Counted from the first letter of the stretch, positions 41,141-50,605 are shown. The stretch is 64,000 nt of DNA from Peribacillus simplex (GCF_001578185.1 NZ_CP011008.1:310001-374000), one strand, 5' to 3'. Notes: generated from the letters alone by a model not told the origin. Numbers and translations are program-made.

Positions 41141-42094
41141 TTATTTAAATGTCCTTTCTTCCATAAACTCACCGATTTTTCGGAACTTATCAAAACGTTG
41201 TTGGCGTAGATTGCCTTTATCTAATTGACCAAGTTCTTGTAATGCTTTTCGTAAGGTTTCTTTGATAAAGTGCGATTGAAGTGGGATGTCAATATGTGCT
41301 CCTCCTGCAGGTTCTTTGATGATCTCATCAATCACCCCTAGTTCCATCAAGTCCTTAGCCGTAATTTTCAATGCCTCAGCTGCTCGTTTTGCTTGTGTGG
41401 CATCCTTCCATAACAATGCTGCTGCTCCTTCAGGTGAAATAACCGAATAAAATGTGTTTTCTAGCATGTAGATTCGATTGCCTATTCCTAGAGCCAATGC
41501 ACCACCACTCCCGCCTTCACCAACTACAAAACAGATGATAGGCACTCCAAAACTTGCCATTTCACGAAGATTGAGGGCGATAGCTTGTGATTGTCCGCGT
41601 TCTTCAGCTTCACGACCTGGGAAGGCCCCTGCCGTATTGATAAATGTTACGATGGGGCGATTGAACTTATTGGCTTGTTGCATAATTCTTAGGGCTTTTC
41701 TGTAGCCTTCAGGTTGTGACATGCCAAAACGACGATAGATATTGTCTTTAGTATTTTTCCCTTTTTGATTTCCTAAAACAGTTATAGGCATTCCTTCGAA
41801 GGTAGCTATTCCTGAAACCAATGCAGGATCTTCCCCATAAAGTCTGTCACCATGAAGTTCAATAAAGTCTTCAAAAATATGGTGGATAAAATCTAAAGTA
41901 GTAGGGCGTTGTTGAATTCTTGACAGTTGAATTTTATCCCAAACTTCCATATTCTCGTTAAGATGGATTTTGATTTCATTGACTCTTTGCTCAAGATTAT
42001 TTATTACTTCGTTAAGGTCAAGATTATGCTTTGTAGACACCTCTTTCAATTCAGCAATTTGATTTTCCAGTTGTTTTAAAACTTGCAAATTCAT
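41141..42094 (-). CDS. accA: Acetyl-CoA carboxylase carboxyltransferase subunit alpha
   Basis: A 317-residue alpha subunit of carboxyltransferase, which with AccD moves the carboxyl group from biotin to acetyl-CoA, giving malonyl-CoA for fatty acid synthesis. Features are the N-terminal coiled region, FIELHGDRLYGEDPALVSGI, TVLGNQKGKNTKDN...FGMSQPEGYRKALR, and the oxyanion-hole region FVVGEGGSGGALALGIGNRI. Length agrees with Bacillus AccA (about 320-325). The ATG overlaps the accD stop by 4 bases (ATGA). In Bacilli accDA usually sits beside pfkA-pyk; the different context here suggests a second copy. Confidence 0.95.
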   Translation of the reverse strand: MNLQVLKQLENQIAELKEVSTKHNLDLNEVINNLEQRVNEIKIHLNENMEVWDKIQLSRIQQRPTTLDFIHHIFEDFIELHGDRLYGEDPALVSGIATFEGMPITVLGNQKGKNTKDNIYRRFGMSQPEGYRKALRIMQQANKFNRPIVTFINTAGAFPGREAEERGQSQAIALNLREMASFGVPIICFVVGEGGSGGALALGIGNRIYMLENTFYSVISPEGAAALLWKDATQAKRAAEALKITAKDLMELGVIDEIIKEPAGGAHIDIPLQSHFIKETLRKALQELGQLDKGNLRQQRFDKFRKIGEFMEERTFK

Positions 42095-42945
42095 CGTTTA
42101 AAACACTCCCTGAAATCGAGATGATGGATTTTTAAAATGGTTGTTAATGTTTGTTTTAATTCACTCCTATTTACAACCATATCCAGTTGCCCATGTTCTA
42201 ATAAAAATTCAGAGGTTTGGAAATTTTCCGGAAGTTCTTCTCTTATCGTCTGTTCAATTATGCGTCTTCCTGCAAAGCCAATTAAAGCTTGTGGCTCGGC
42301 AATATTGATATCACCTAATGAAGCGAAGCTAGCAGAAACTCCACCCGTTGTAGGATTCGTTAAAACGGATACGAAAAGGATTTTTTCGTAGTTTAGTTGT
42401 TCTAAAGCAACACTCGTTTTTGCCATCTGCATGAGACTAAGAATTCCTTCTTGCATGCGGGCTCCGCCGCTTGCCGAAAACAATATAAATGGTTTTCGTG
42501 TTTTTAATGATTCCTCAATGGCTCTTGTGATTTTTTCACCGACTGCTGAGCCCATACTTCCCATACGGAAACGAGAATCCATGACACCAATCACAACCGG
42601 ATAAACACCTATGGAAGCTTCCCCGGTTATAATCGCATCATTTAATGCAGTCTTATTCTTATCAGAAATTAATTTATCTTTATATTCAGGGAAGTTCAGC
42701 GGGTCAACGGAAATTAAACTTTTATTGAATTCCGAAAATGAACCACTATCTGTAACCATTGAAATGCGGTCATAAGCTGTAACCGGGTAGTGATATTGGC
42801 ATTTCGGACATACATTCAATTCTACTTTCATAAGAGATTCATCATAAGTTTCCCCGCATGATTTACAAGTAAAAGGGATTGGAGTAAGGCTTTTGTCCAT
42901 TTCATTTGATTCTATTTTTTCTCTCTTTAATGGGTAAATCTCCAT
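42091..42945 (-). CDS. accD: Acetyl-CoA carboxylase carboxyltransferase subunit beta
   Basis: The 284-residue beta subunit. The N-terminal zinc ribbon is visible as FTCKSCGETYD...LNVCPKCQYHYP (two CxxC pairs). The crotonase-like core has VVIGVMDSRFRMGSMGSAVGEK, FSASGGARMQEGILSLMQMAK and PTTGGVSASFASLGD. The ATG follows AAAGGAGG with 4 bases spacing. It forms an operon with accA by a 4-base overlap. The C-terminus is normal. No FapR operator is evident upstream, unlike many fatty-acid genes, which again hints at a paralogue with separate regulation. Confidence 0.95.
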   Translation of the reverse strand: MEIYPLKREKIESNEMDKSLTPIPFTCKSCGETYDESLMKVELNVCPKCQYHYPVTAYDRISMVTDSGSFSEFNKSLISVDPLNFPEYKDKLISDKNKTALNDAIITGEASIGVYPVVIGVMDSRFRMGSMGSAVGEKITRAIEESLKTRKPFILFSASGGARMQEGILSLMQMAKTSVALEQLNYEKILFVSVLTNPTTGGVSASFASLGDINIAEPQALIGFAGRRIIEQTIREELPENFQTSEFLLEHGQLDMVVNRSELKQTLTTILKIHHLDFRECFKR

Positions 42946-43543
42946 CAATCCTCCTTTGGTAAGACAGCTTTAGTACAAGTTACGCTCACCGTTGTGTTTT
43001 TTAGCTTTTCATTAAAAAGTTTTATACAATCAGCAATCACCCTAGAGTGGGACTTCATTATAAAAAATTATCTATTCCTGTATGAATGCATGTTTACTTG
43101 GAAAATCAAAAACTTACGATTTTATCGACGGGAAATACATAGGCTTGTATACAAACCGAGTATACAAACATTAAAAACTACTTATAATCTTCTATATAGT
43201 GAATATTGATCCAGTTCTTAGAAAGAACGATTTACCAAATAGCAAAGCGTCATTTAATTCCATTAATTGGTGTAAGCTCATAATATGCAATTACTAATAT
43301 AATTGAATGGGTCATTCTTCCATGGATAATATTTTATTGGTTATCAGATTGTTAAAAAGATAAAGATTAATAGTTTTTTTCTTAATTTAAAGGGGCAGAT
43401 TAGGCACATATAATATTCAAGAGGGCAATCTTAGAATGTAAATGAAACTTTAAGAGCTATATATTCGTATAAATTGATAGGGTTTCAAGCGAAAGTGAAA
43501 TGATCATAACAGACTAATGGAAATTAAAGGAGAAATGAACCGA
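42946..43543. other. Divergent intergenic region accD / spo0M
   Basis: About 600 bases that must hold both promoters. GTATACAAACCGAGTATACA at about 43149-43168 shows a repeated GTATACAAAC/GTATACAAAC pattern, possibly an operator. No ORF has start signals. Sigma-H control of spo0M is known in B. subtilis but cannot be assigned here. Confidence 0.4.
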
Positions 43544-44515
43544 ATGTTTAAGAAGTTTATGGCTAAGTTAGGGAAAGGTGCAGCAACTGTTGATTTACGC
43601 TACGAAAACCGTTCTTATTATGCTGGTGAGACACTAAAAGGGGAAGTAATTTTACATGGCGGAGAAGTGGAACAACAAATTAACCAGTTAGCAGTTGGCT
43701 TCATGATTAAAGTGAGGACAAAACGTGGGGAAACTGTCACGAAAAAAGTGTCATCTGTACCTTTAAGCGGTCCGTTTACAATTAAGGAAAAGGAAGAGAA
43801 ACATTTTGATTTCACTTACAAAATCCCGCAAGATCTTCCTTTAACAAGAGGTTCGATTTCTTACTTTTTCGATACTCACCTAGATATTCAAGGTGGATTG
43901 GATCACATTGATGTAGATGCATTGGTCCTTAAGGCTCCAAAGGAACTAGAAGCCATTTTCAACTCACTAAGTAAGCTCGGTTTTCGAGAACAACCTACTT
44001 CAGGAAAAGTGGATGCCTATGGACAGGAATTTTCATTCTTTCCAACAGCGCAATTTGCCGGCCAGATCAATGAATTGGAGATACGGATTTCTTCAAAAGA
44101 AGCCGTAGAGCAGGTGTTTATGGAAATCGATTGTCAAAATGGGAATCGAGAAATTGAAGCCAAACGGGAATTTGTTATTGATCATAGACTGTTAGAGGAA
44201 CATCAAGAGCTTACCCATTTTTTACAGCAACAAATTGCAGAGGTAGTGGAACAGCCTCAATTGTTCACGCGTCCATTTTCTTATCATGATCAATATTCAC
44301 CTACAGGAAATAAATTCAGTGGTGTTGGGGGAATGGTTGGAGGATTAGCCGCAGGAGTATTGGGTGGCATGCTGCTTAGCGAAATGATAGATGGTTTAGA
44401 TATGGATGGGGTGCTAGAAGGGGCTACTGATGCCCTTGGAATAGAAGAAGATATGTTTGATGTGGAAGAACAGTTTGAAGATTTTGGTGGCTTTTTCGGT
44501 GATGGGGATGAGTAA
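43544..44515 (+). CDS. spo0M: Spo0M sporulation-control protein (arrestin-like)
   Basis: A 323-residue protein of the Spo0M family, which has an arrestin-like beta-sandwich pair and affects sporulation onset and cell morphology. MFKKFMAKLGKGAATVDLRYENRSYYAGETLKGEV is the characteristic N-terminus. GPFTIKEKEEKHFDFTYKIPQDLPLTRGSISYFF is the repeat hallmark. The C-terminus has a glycine-rich hydrophobic helix (GGMVGGLAAGVLGGMLLSEM) and an acidic Phe/Gly tail. ATG 43544 gives 10 bases to AAAGGAG and matches known starts; 43517 and 43535 are in frame but badly spaced. A second, half-length homologue follows 62 bases downstream. Confidence 0.92.
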   Translation: MFKKFMAKLGKGAATVDLRYENRSYYAGETLKGEVILHGGEVEQQINQLAVGFMIKVRTKRGETVTKKVSSVPLSGPFTIKEKEEKHFDFTYKIPQDLPLTRGSISYFFDTHLDIQGGLDHIDVDALVLKAPKELEAIFNSLSKLGFREQPTSGKVDAYGQEFSFFPTAQFAGQINELEIRISSKEAVEQVFMEIDCQNGNREIEAKREFVIDHRLLEEHQELTHFLQQQIAEVVEQPQLFTRPFSYHDQYSPTGNKFSGVGGMVGGLAAGVLGGMLLSEMIDGLDMDGVLEGATDALGIEEDMFDVEEQFEDFGGFFGDGDE

Positions 44516-44577
44516 CTTAGATACCAAACATTAATCATTTTTAATTGTTGTAGTAAAATTCCAGGAGGGAAAACAAC

Positions 44578-44985
44578 TTGTTGTTGAGAAGATATCTGTC
44601 ACAATTAGGAATAGGAAAAGCTGTAATCGATCTTAAATTGCCTAAGGTAAAGTATGGGTTGGGAGAACGGATAACAGGTGAATTCTCCATAATAGGAGGA
44701 ATCTGTGAGCAAAAAATAAAACGGTTGGAGTGTGACTTAGTGCAATTAGACAAGGTGAATAATGTGCAACGGATTTTTGATACCACAACCATACTGACAA
44801 CAAAATTTATAGAGGAGGAGCAGGAAATCCTTATTCCATTTTCATTCCAGTTGCCGATTTCCGCTGCCTTGTCATCAGAGCACATATCCTACCGATTTAA
44901 CACGAGGTTGTTTTTTGATAAAGGAGTAATAAGCGAGGATCAGGACATCATTCAAATAGTAGACCAAATTAGTCAAGAAAATTGA
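44578..44985 (+). CDS. Half-length Spo0M-like protein
   Basis: A 135-residue protein corresponding only to the first arrestin-like domain of Spo0M: LRRYLSQLGIGKAVIDLKLP, KVKYGLGERITGEFSIIGG, then IPFSFQLPISAALSSEHISYRFNTRLFFDKG. It lacks the second domain and C-terminal tail. A TTG start follows AGGAGGG at 8 bases, and the ORF ends cleanly. It may be a truncated paralogue or a modulator that pairs with full Spo0M; location 62 bases after spo0M suggests one transcript. Confidence 0.75.
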   Translation: MLLRRYLSQLGIGKAVIDLKLPKVKYGLGERITGEFSIIGGICEQKIKRLECDLVQLDKVNNVQRIFDTTTILTTKFIEEEQEILIPFSFQLPISAALSSEHISYRFNTRLFFDKGVISEDQDIIQIVDQISQEN

Positions 44986-45096
44986 AGTTGACAATAATAT
45001 ATAAATTTAGTTTGAATTATGATTTTCATGTTTTCCAAGTTTACGAAGGAGGATATTAATAGTCATCATTAAACTAAGTGCTAGGGTATAAAGACA

Positions 45097-45121
45097 GCAA
45101 CTTCACCAGGGGTGAAGTTGC
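45097..45121. repeat. Perfect hairpin without T-run
   Basis: GCAACTTCACC-AGG-GGTGAAGTTGC followed by eight A on the plus strand. The A-run rather than T-run argues against a plus-strand terminator, and the minus strand has no trailing T-run. It follows the spo0M-like pair. Confidence 0.6.
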
Positions 45122-45288
45122 AAAAAAAAGAATGTACTCATAATTGTTTGATTGGCTGCATAATCTCCAAGTTAACAGGAAATCTCTATTTTATATTTCT
45201 TAACAAACCCTAAAGTACTTTCAAATACTTGCTGTATCTTATGTTCTGGACAATGGATGCACACCTGCAAATCTCGGGATGAGTCATT

Positions 45289-45592
45289 TCATAATAATTC
45301 ATAATGACATCCCGTTCCTCTTTTTGAGAACCCCAGCTTCATACACAGCTCACGGACTTTTCTTTTGCCGAAGGTAGCTTCGCGAGCACTACGGAAAGCT
45401 GTCTCATGGCCGATATGAAGACTGGTTGCCGTGATGATACCAACGCAGTTTTCCACGGATCTCTTCATTTGCAGCAATAGCTTCAATATAGTATTTACTC
45501 AATATAGATAGAGCTGTACATAATGCTGGTAGATTGAAGCGGGCTGAAGACAAGAACAGGCTCCATGACATACAACTCAAGTTGTATGTCAT
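45289..45592 (-). pseudogene. Decayed, frameshifted coding stretch
   Basis: Two overlapping minus frames read as one protein when joined near 45440: LSSARFNLPALCTALSILSK...IAANEEIRGKLR then GIITATSLHIGHETAFRSAR and EATFGKRKVRELCMKLGFSK. Composition is protein-like, but I do not recognise the family and there is no proper start. Confidence 0.35.
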
Positions 45593-45674
45593 TACCGATT
45601 ACCTAAAAAATCCACTTTGTTGATAACTTCCGCCGTGACAGTGGTGATTTTTCCCTGGCATTAAAGTCACTCCC

Positions 45675-46847
45675 TCATTCAAACGTTCCTTTTATAAGCG
45701 GAGCCATCTTTTCTACCATCACTTGTCCTCTTGCAATTACAGTATCAATTGTCAATGTATCCTTTTGCAACAATACAATATCAGCATCCTTCCCGGTTTG
45801 GATGCTGCCCTTGCTCGAAAGCTTTAGTACTTGTGCGGGATTGGTGGTGATGACCTTCAGTGCCGTTTCCAACGGGATGCCTTCCTTTAAAACAGAATCA
45901 CGGACTTCGTGATATAGCGAGGATACTTTTCCAACTTGTAGGCCTGCATACTCCCCATGGCTGTTAAAGAAGGGAAGGCTTGCTTGTCCGTCTGAAGAGA
46001 AGGTTATGTGCCCGACTGGAACCCCTTCTTCAAGCATCAGGCGCAAGCCTATGCTGCACTTCACTTCGCCTTCTTCCAAAAACAAAGGAATGGTACTTGT
46101 GGTAAAGTCTACGTATCCGCCTCTCTTCGCGTAATCAATTCCAGCCCTGAATAATTCCCCATTTCGATTGATATGTGTCGGATGGAGCTGCCTAATTGGA
46201 ATGTTGGTTTTATCTAAAATTTCATGCAGCAAGGAAAGCTTTCCATCTCCGTCCCCTACATGAACTTCTAATATCCCAGCTTTTCCTGACAGGATACCGC
46301 CATTGCGTGCCGCTGAGGCGACTTTAGTCAATTCCTCAAATGTGGGTTCTGATGATCTATGGTCGGAGATTGCAATCTCTCCAACACCGATAATTTTATC
46401 GATTAAAATAATATCGTCCTCGATTTTTCCCGTCAATGTTTTTACTGGCACTTGATAGGAGCCAGTATGAATGAAGCAGGAAATACCCTCTTCTTCAAGC
46501 GCCCGCGCCTTGGCAAGAAGGCTTTCCATTCTACGTGTAGTTCCGTCCGTACCAAGTAAGCCGACCAGCGTTGTAATACCTGAAGTTGTAATATCAGTGA
46601 GCATCAGCTCGGGGGTGCGGGTTTTGAATCCTCCCTCGCCGCCTCCACCAATAATATGAACATGTGAATCTATAAAACCCGGAACAACGAAAAGATTAGC
46701 CGCATCAATGATTTGAATAGGGGCAAAGTTGTCAGGAATCTCGATTCTGTCATCTATAAATGCGATTTTATCATTTGTAATCAATATGTCCTTCCGTCCT
46801 AAGTAATTGGGTGAGTATATCTCGCCATTTTTAATTAAAGTAAGCAA
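45675..46847 (-). CDS. iadA: Isoaspartyl dipeptidase (beta-aspartyl peptidase)
   Basis: A 390-residue amidohydrolase that cleaves isoaspartyl (beta-Asp) dipeptides released by protein damage, with a binuclear zinc site. The metal motif HxH is GFIDSHVHIIGGGGEGGFKT. Further family segments are GEIAISDHRSSEPT, EVHVGDGDGKL, LHPTHINRN and the terminal Asp region ITFSSDGQASLPFF. The TTG start at 46847 is chosen for AGGAGGAG 9 bases ahead, and the length then matches E. coli IadA (390); the frame opens further to 46889. It forms an operon behind the YfcC-type transporter, with transcription from the -24/-12 promoter at 48443. Confidence 0.93.
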   Translation of the reverse strand: MLTLIKNGEIYSPNYLGRKDILITNDKIAFIDDRIEIPDNFAPIQIIDAANLFVVPGFIDSHVHIIGGGGEGGFKTRTPELMLTDITTSGITTLVGLLGTDGTTRRMESLLAKARALEEEGISCFIHTGSYQVPVKTLTGKIEDDIILIDKIIGVGEIAISDHRSSEPTFEELTKVASAARNGGILSGKAGILEVHVGDGDGKLSLLHEILDKTNIPIRQLHPTHINRNGELFRAGIDYAKRGGYVDFTTSTIPLFLEEGEVKCSIGLRLMLEEGVPVGHITFSSDGQASLPFFNSHGEYAGLQVGKVSSLYHEVRDSVLKEGIPLETALKVITTNPAQVLKLSSKGSIQTGKDADIVLLQKDTLTIDTVIARGQVMVEKMAPLIKGTFE

Positions 46848-46875
46848 TTCGTTTCTCCTCCTGTAAATACTGCTA

Positions 46876-48297
46876 TCAGAATGGACCATACCCGATGAAG
46901 TGGGCTATGATAACAGCTACTAATCCGATGAGATATTGAATGAGCACCAGCGGCAAAATCCACTTCGCCCACTTTGTCCAAGAAATGCCTGCGATTGCTA
47001 AGCCCGCCATTAAGGTGGTAGCGGTCGGGAAAATCATATTTCCGATTCCGTCCGCGAAAGAGAAAGACAACACTGCAGTTTGGCGTGTAATATCCAATAA
47101 GTCTGCGAGCGGCACCATAATTGGCATTGTCAGCATCGCATGACCGGTGCCGGACGCTAGAATAAAATGGATAAGAGTTTGGAAGCTGTACATGCCAGCA
47201 ACGCTTAAAAAGGCGGGGATATGCTGGATAGATTCAGCTACTTGATGCAGCATAGGGTCGACGATATGGCCCTCATTCAATACAACAAGAATGGCGCGTG
47301 ATACGCCGATTATCAAAGCGCCGCCGAGCAAGGCTGCAGATCCATTAGTAAAGGAGTTGACAATGTGATCTGCAGACAGTTTTCCGATGATTCCAATTAC
47401 GATTGTCAATACAATGAATAAGGCAGCGATTTCTGTCATGTACCATTGGAACTTGATGACTCCAAACGCCAAGACGATATAGTTAATTAAAAAAGCTACT
47501 AAGATGAACTTGTGTCTCGCTGTTAATTTCGCACCTGATTGCAGCAGGTTTTTCGCTTCTTCTTTTGTATATTTTCCGTAGATTCCTATATAAGGATTTT
47601 TCTTTACCTTCATTGCGTAACGATAGATATAAAGAACGGAAACCAGATAGACAATAACAAATAAAATAAGGCGGAACCCCATTCCTGAGAACATCGGCAA
47701 TTCTGAGATTCCTTGGGCAAGTCCTACTGTGAATGGATTCATGACGGCTGTCGTAAACCCTGACATTACCCCTACTATGACAATGGCGGTTCCTGTAATT
47801 GTATCGAATCCCAGAGCCAACGCCAGGGGAATGATAAGAGGAAGATATGCCAGTGTTTCTTCTGCCATCCCCATTAAGGAGCCGCCTACTGCGAAAAACA
47901 GCATCACGACAGGAATCAATAGCTTTTCACGCTTCGCCAACTTCCGAGCCATTGTCCCGATAAGTACATCAACCGTACCTGTTGCTCTTAAAACACCGAA
48001 AAACCCTCCGATAATCAATAAGAAAAAGATAATATTTCCGGCTTCTACCATTCCTGTGTGAATAGCTTTTATCATATCGAACAATCCGACTGGTGCAGAT
48101 TCTATCCATTTAAAAGAATTGGCGTCTACAGTTGTCCGTCCATCCGCTTCAATTCGTGCATATTCCCCGGCCGGCAAAATGTAAGTGAATAGCGTTGCTA
48201 TTGCGAGAATGCAGAGCAGCAGTACAAAAACATTGATTTTTCTCTCTTTTTTCCCTGATGTTCCAAGCGAAACAACCTTCTCTTCAATTTGGCTCAT
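46876..48297 (-). CDS. YfcC/DcuC-type dipeptide or amino acid transporter
   Basis: A 473-residue membrane protein with about 12 helices of the YfcC (UPF/DcuC-like) family: INVFVLLLCILAIATLFTYILPAGEY, FFLLIIGGFFGVLRATGTVD, EETLAYLPLIIPLALALGFD, ASGTGHAMLTMPIMVPLADL and FPTATTLMAGLAIAG. Substrates of the family are uncertain (peptides, basic amino acids or dicarboxylates). Coupling to isoaspartyl dipeptidase 28 bases downstream suggests import of isoaspartyl dipeptides or aspartate-like compounds. The start has a GGAGAG site. The promoter is a -24/-12 element activated by the divergent sigma-54 regulator. Confidence 0.88.
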   Translation of the reverse strand: MSQIEEKVVSLGTSGKKERKINVFVLLLCILAIATLFTYILPAGEYARIEADGRTTVDANSFKWIESAPVGLFDMIKAIHTGMVEAGNIIFFLLIIGGFFGVLRATGTVDVLIGTMARKLAKREKLLIPVVMLFFAVGGSLMGMAEETLAYLPLIIPLALALGFDTITGTAIVIVGVMSGFTTAVMNPFTVGLAQGISELPMFSGMGFRLILFVIVYLVSVLYIYRYAMKVKKNPYIGIYGKYTKEEAKNLLQSGAKLTARHKFILVAFLINYIVLAFGVIKFQWYMTEIAALFIVLTIVIGIIGKLSADHIVNSFTNGSAALLGGALIIGVSRAILVVLNEGHIVDPMLHQVAESIQHIPAFLSVAGMYSFQTLIHFILASGTGHAMLTMPIMVPLADLLDITRQTAVLSFSFADGIGNMIFPTATTLMAGLAIAGISWTKWAKWILPLVLIQYLIGLVAVIIAHFIGYGPF

Positions 48298-48442
48298 AAG
48301 TGTCTCTCCTTTGTCTTTAAAATAAATGCATGGAACTAAAACGCTTACAAAATAATTCCTGAATAGACACTATCAACTTTTTTTCTCGTATTCTGCTGTT
48401 TTCCTCCTTTTCAAATCCATAGGCACATCAATGCTTTAAATA

Positions 48443-48459
48443 TGCAAAATCTGTGCCAA
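48443..48459 (-). promoter_or_regulatory. Sigma-54 (-24/-12) promoter of the transporter-iadA operon
   Basis: On the minus strand TTGGCAC-AGATT-TTGCA fits the consensus TGGCAC-N5-TTGCW exactly. It lies about 150 bases upstream of the transporter start and faces away from the sigma-54 activator gene. Confidence 0.88.
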
Positions 48460-48516
48460 TATTGGTAGATTGATTATTATGAAAACTTTATGGTTGGATT
48501 AGAGTTTAAGGTCATT

Positions 48517-48549
48517 ATTGGTTCTTTTTGGTGATATAATAGAACCAAT
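48517..48549. promoter_or_regulatory. Palindromic candidate binding site of the sigma-54 activator
   Basis: ATTGGTTCT and AGAACCAAT (9-bp perfect arms, 15-base spacing) bracket TATAAT (48535-48540), a probable -10 of the regulator gene. The site is 58-90 bases upstream of the -24 element. It could therefore be both an upstream activating sequence for iadA and an autoregulatory operator (inference). Confidence 0.6.
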
Positions 48550-48571
48550 TTAACGATAGGTAGGTGCTTTT

Positions 48572-50605
48572 ATGTCAAAATCCTCACTTACGCTTATAGC
48601 GGGAAGTGCAAAAACAAAGCAAGCCTTGCAGGAACAGCTGGAACAATTGCTTGGAGACTATGTTCATATTAAAAGCCATTCTGCCGATGAGGGATTACCG
48701 GAGTCTCTGGAAGATACAATAATCTTGTATTCATCAGATGCTGCTTATGATAAAACAAACGACATTTATAGCATAAATGCCGAGAAAATAATTGTGGGAA
48801 AGAGAACGGTTCATCATGAATACATTGATAAACTATTAAGAATACCTGAAGGCTTAACAGTTCTGGTGGTGAATGATGTTGATGAGGCAACAATAAGTCT
48901 TATTGAATCCTTATATCAGCTTGGTGTCGATCATGTTCAATTCATCCCTTTTCGGAAGGGGAGTTTGTTTTATGAGGATGTTCATATTGCAGTTACACCA
49001 GGAGAAACAAATCTTTGTCCCTCATACATAAAAGAAGTAATCGATATAGGTGTGCGACTTTTTGACATGACAACAATTTTAGAAGTTGTAGAACGCTGCG
49101 GTTTGAACAAGGATATATCCTCGAGGATTTCAGAAAGGTACATTAGGAATATCATTGAATTACAACGTAGGCTGTTATATGCAGAGCGGGATGCCAAGCG
49201 GATGAGCGAGCACATCCAAAATGTGCTGGGAACTGTCGATGATGGAATATTGGTCGTTAACGAGGAAGGGCAGATTACAGTATTCAATAATAGGCTTGCG
49301 GCATTGTTTCATGTTGATCCACAAGATGTAGTTAAAAAGTATATGAAGGAAGTAATGCATAGCCGGGATATTACCGATTTCATCATGAACGGTAGGGATG
49401 CAAGCAAGTTCTTCGATATAGATGGCATGGATGTCGTCATTTTTCGATTACAAATGGAGAAAGAAAATACAATTGTCGCAACCTTCAAGAGTGTACATCA
49501 AGCCGTTGAAATTGAAAAGACGGCACAAAGGGAAATGCGAAATAAGGGGTTTTATACGAAATACAGCTTTCATGATATTATCGGCGAGCATGAAGTAATG
49601 AAAGAACGTAAGCAGATCGCCAAGAAGCTTGCCTTGTCGGGGCATCCGATTTTGATTCAGGGTGATACAGGAACAGGAAAGGAACTGTTTGCGCATGCTA
49701 TTCATGAGCATTCAATGCGAAAAAACGGGCCGTTTCTCGCTGTGAACTGCAGCGCATTAACAGAAACTTTGCTTGAAAGTGAATTGTTCGGCTATGAAGA
49801 AGGGACATTTACAGGAGCGCAAAGGGGAGGCAGGAAAGGTTTGTTTGAATTGGCGGATAACGGGACTATCTTCTTGGATGAAATTGGCGACATAAGTCTC
49901 ACAGTTCAATCACATCTGCTGCGAGTTCTGCAGGAGGGGGAAATTCGAAGGATTGGCGGCAGAAGAATCATACCCATTAATGTTCGGTTGATTACAGCAA
50001 CGAATAAGGATCTTCAAGGAAAGATGCGGGACGGTTCGTTCAGAACAGACTTATTTTACCGGCTGAATGTACTTAATCTCCGCATTCCGCCACTCAATGA
50101 GAGAAGAGCGGATATCCCACTTTTGATTAAGCATCTCATCACAAAGAGTGGGAAGTGGGTAAAGGTAGAGCAAGACGTACTGGAATATTTCATGCAATAT
50201 GAGTGGCCCGGCAATATAAGAGAGCTGAAAAGTACTATTGATTACATGCTGACGGTCTGTGAGGGAAATGTATTGATGAAAAGGGACCTTCCGTTCATGC
50301 ACGGACAAGCGGGAGAAAGTGTGATTTCGAAATACTCCGCGTGTGAAAGTATGCTGGAAATGCAAGAGCGCACTTTTATTTTGGAAGTAATCAAGCAATG
50401 TAACGATAAAGGAAAAGCGGCGAGCAGAGAGCTTATATCAAGTCAAAGCATAGATTCGGACATTGTCTTGTCAACGCAGCAGATCCGCCGCCGCTTGGAT
50501 ATTTTAGCGGGCGAAGGATTTGTGATCAAAGGCAGAGGACGGGCCGGCACAAAGATAACTGCTGCTGGAATAGAGTATTTATATTTTCTAAAGTCAAATC
50601 GCTGA
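48572..50605 (+). CDS. Sigma-54-dependent transcriptional activator (PAS, AAA+, winged HTH)
   Basis: A 677-residue enhancer-binding protein. The N-terminal region (1-200) is of unknown fold, possibly ligand-sensing. A PAS domain (about 215-320) starts IQNVLGTVDDGILVVNEEGQ. The AAA+ domain (about 340-575) has Walker A GDTGTGKE, EEGTFTGAQRGG (a variant of the sigma-54 loop GAFTGA), Walker B IFLDEIGDIS and LFYRLNVLNLRIPPLNERR. The C-terminus is a winged-helix-like segment (TQQIRRRLDILAGEGFVIKG) rather than Fis-type. Located divergently from the iadA operon, it should activate the -24/-12 promoter there. The start has an AGGTAGGTG site. Confidence 0.92.
   Translation: MSKSSLTLIAGSAKTKQALQEQLEQLLGDYVHIKSHSADEGLPESLEDTIILYSSDAAYDKTNDIYSINAEKIIVGKRTVHHEYIDKLLRIPEGLTVLVVNDVDEATISLIESLYQLGVDHVQFIPFRKGSLFYEDVHIAVTPGETNLCPSYIKEVIDIGVRLFDMTTILEVVERCGLNKDISSRISERYIRNIIELQRRLLYAERDAKRMSEHIQNVLGTVDDGILVVNEEGQITVFNNRLAALFHVDPQDVVKKYMKEVMHSRDITDFIMNGRDASKFFDIDGMDVVIFRLQMEKENTIVATFKSVHQAVEIEKTAQREMRNKGFYTKYSFHDIIGEHEVMKERKQIAKKLALSGHPILIQGDTGTGKELFAHAIHEHSMRKNGPFLAVNCSALTETLLESELFGYEEGTFTGAQRGGRKGLFELADNGTIFLDEIGDISLTVQSHLLRVLQEGEIRRIGGRRIIPINVRLITATNKDLQGKMRDGSFRTDLFYRLNVLNLRIPPLNERRADIPLLIKHLITKSGKWVKVEQDVLEYFMQYEWPGNIRELKSTIDYMLTVCEGNVLMKRDLPFMHGQAGESVISKYSACESMLEMQERTFILEVIKQCNDKGKAASRELISSQSIDSDIVLSTQQIRRRLDILAGEGFVIKGRGRAGTKITAAGIEYLYFLKSNR

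Larger units (their letters stand above)
44986..45674. other. Intergenic region with a hairpin and decayed coding DNA
   Basis: It contains an 11-bp perfect hairpin at 45097-45121 and a decayed minus-strand coding stretch (45289-45592), listed separately. The rest shows nothing recognisable. Confidence 0.45.
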
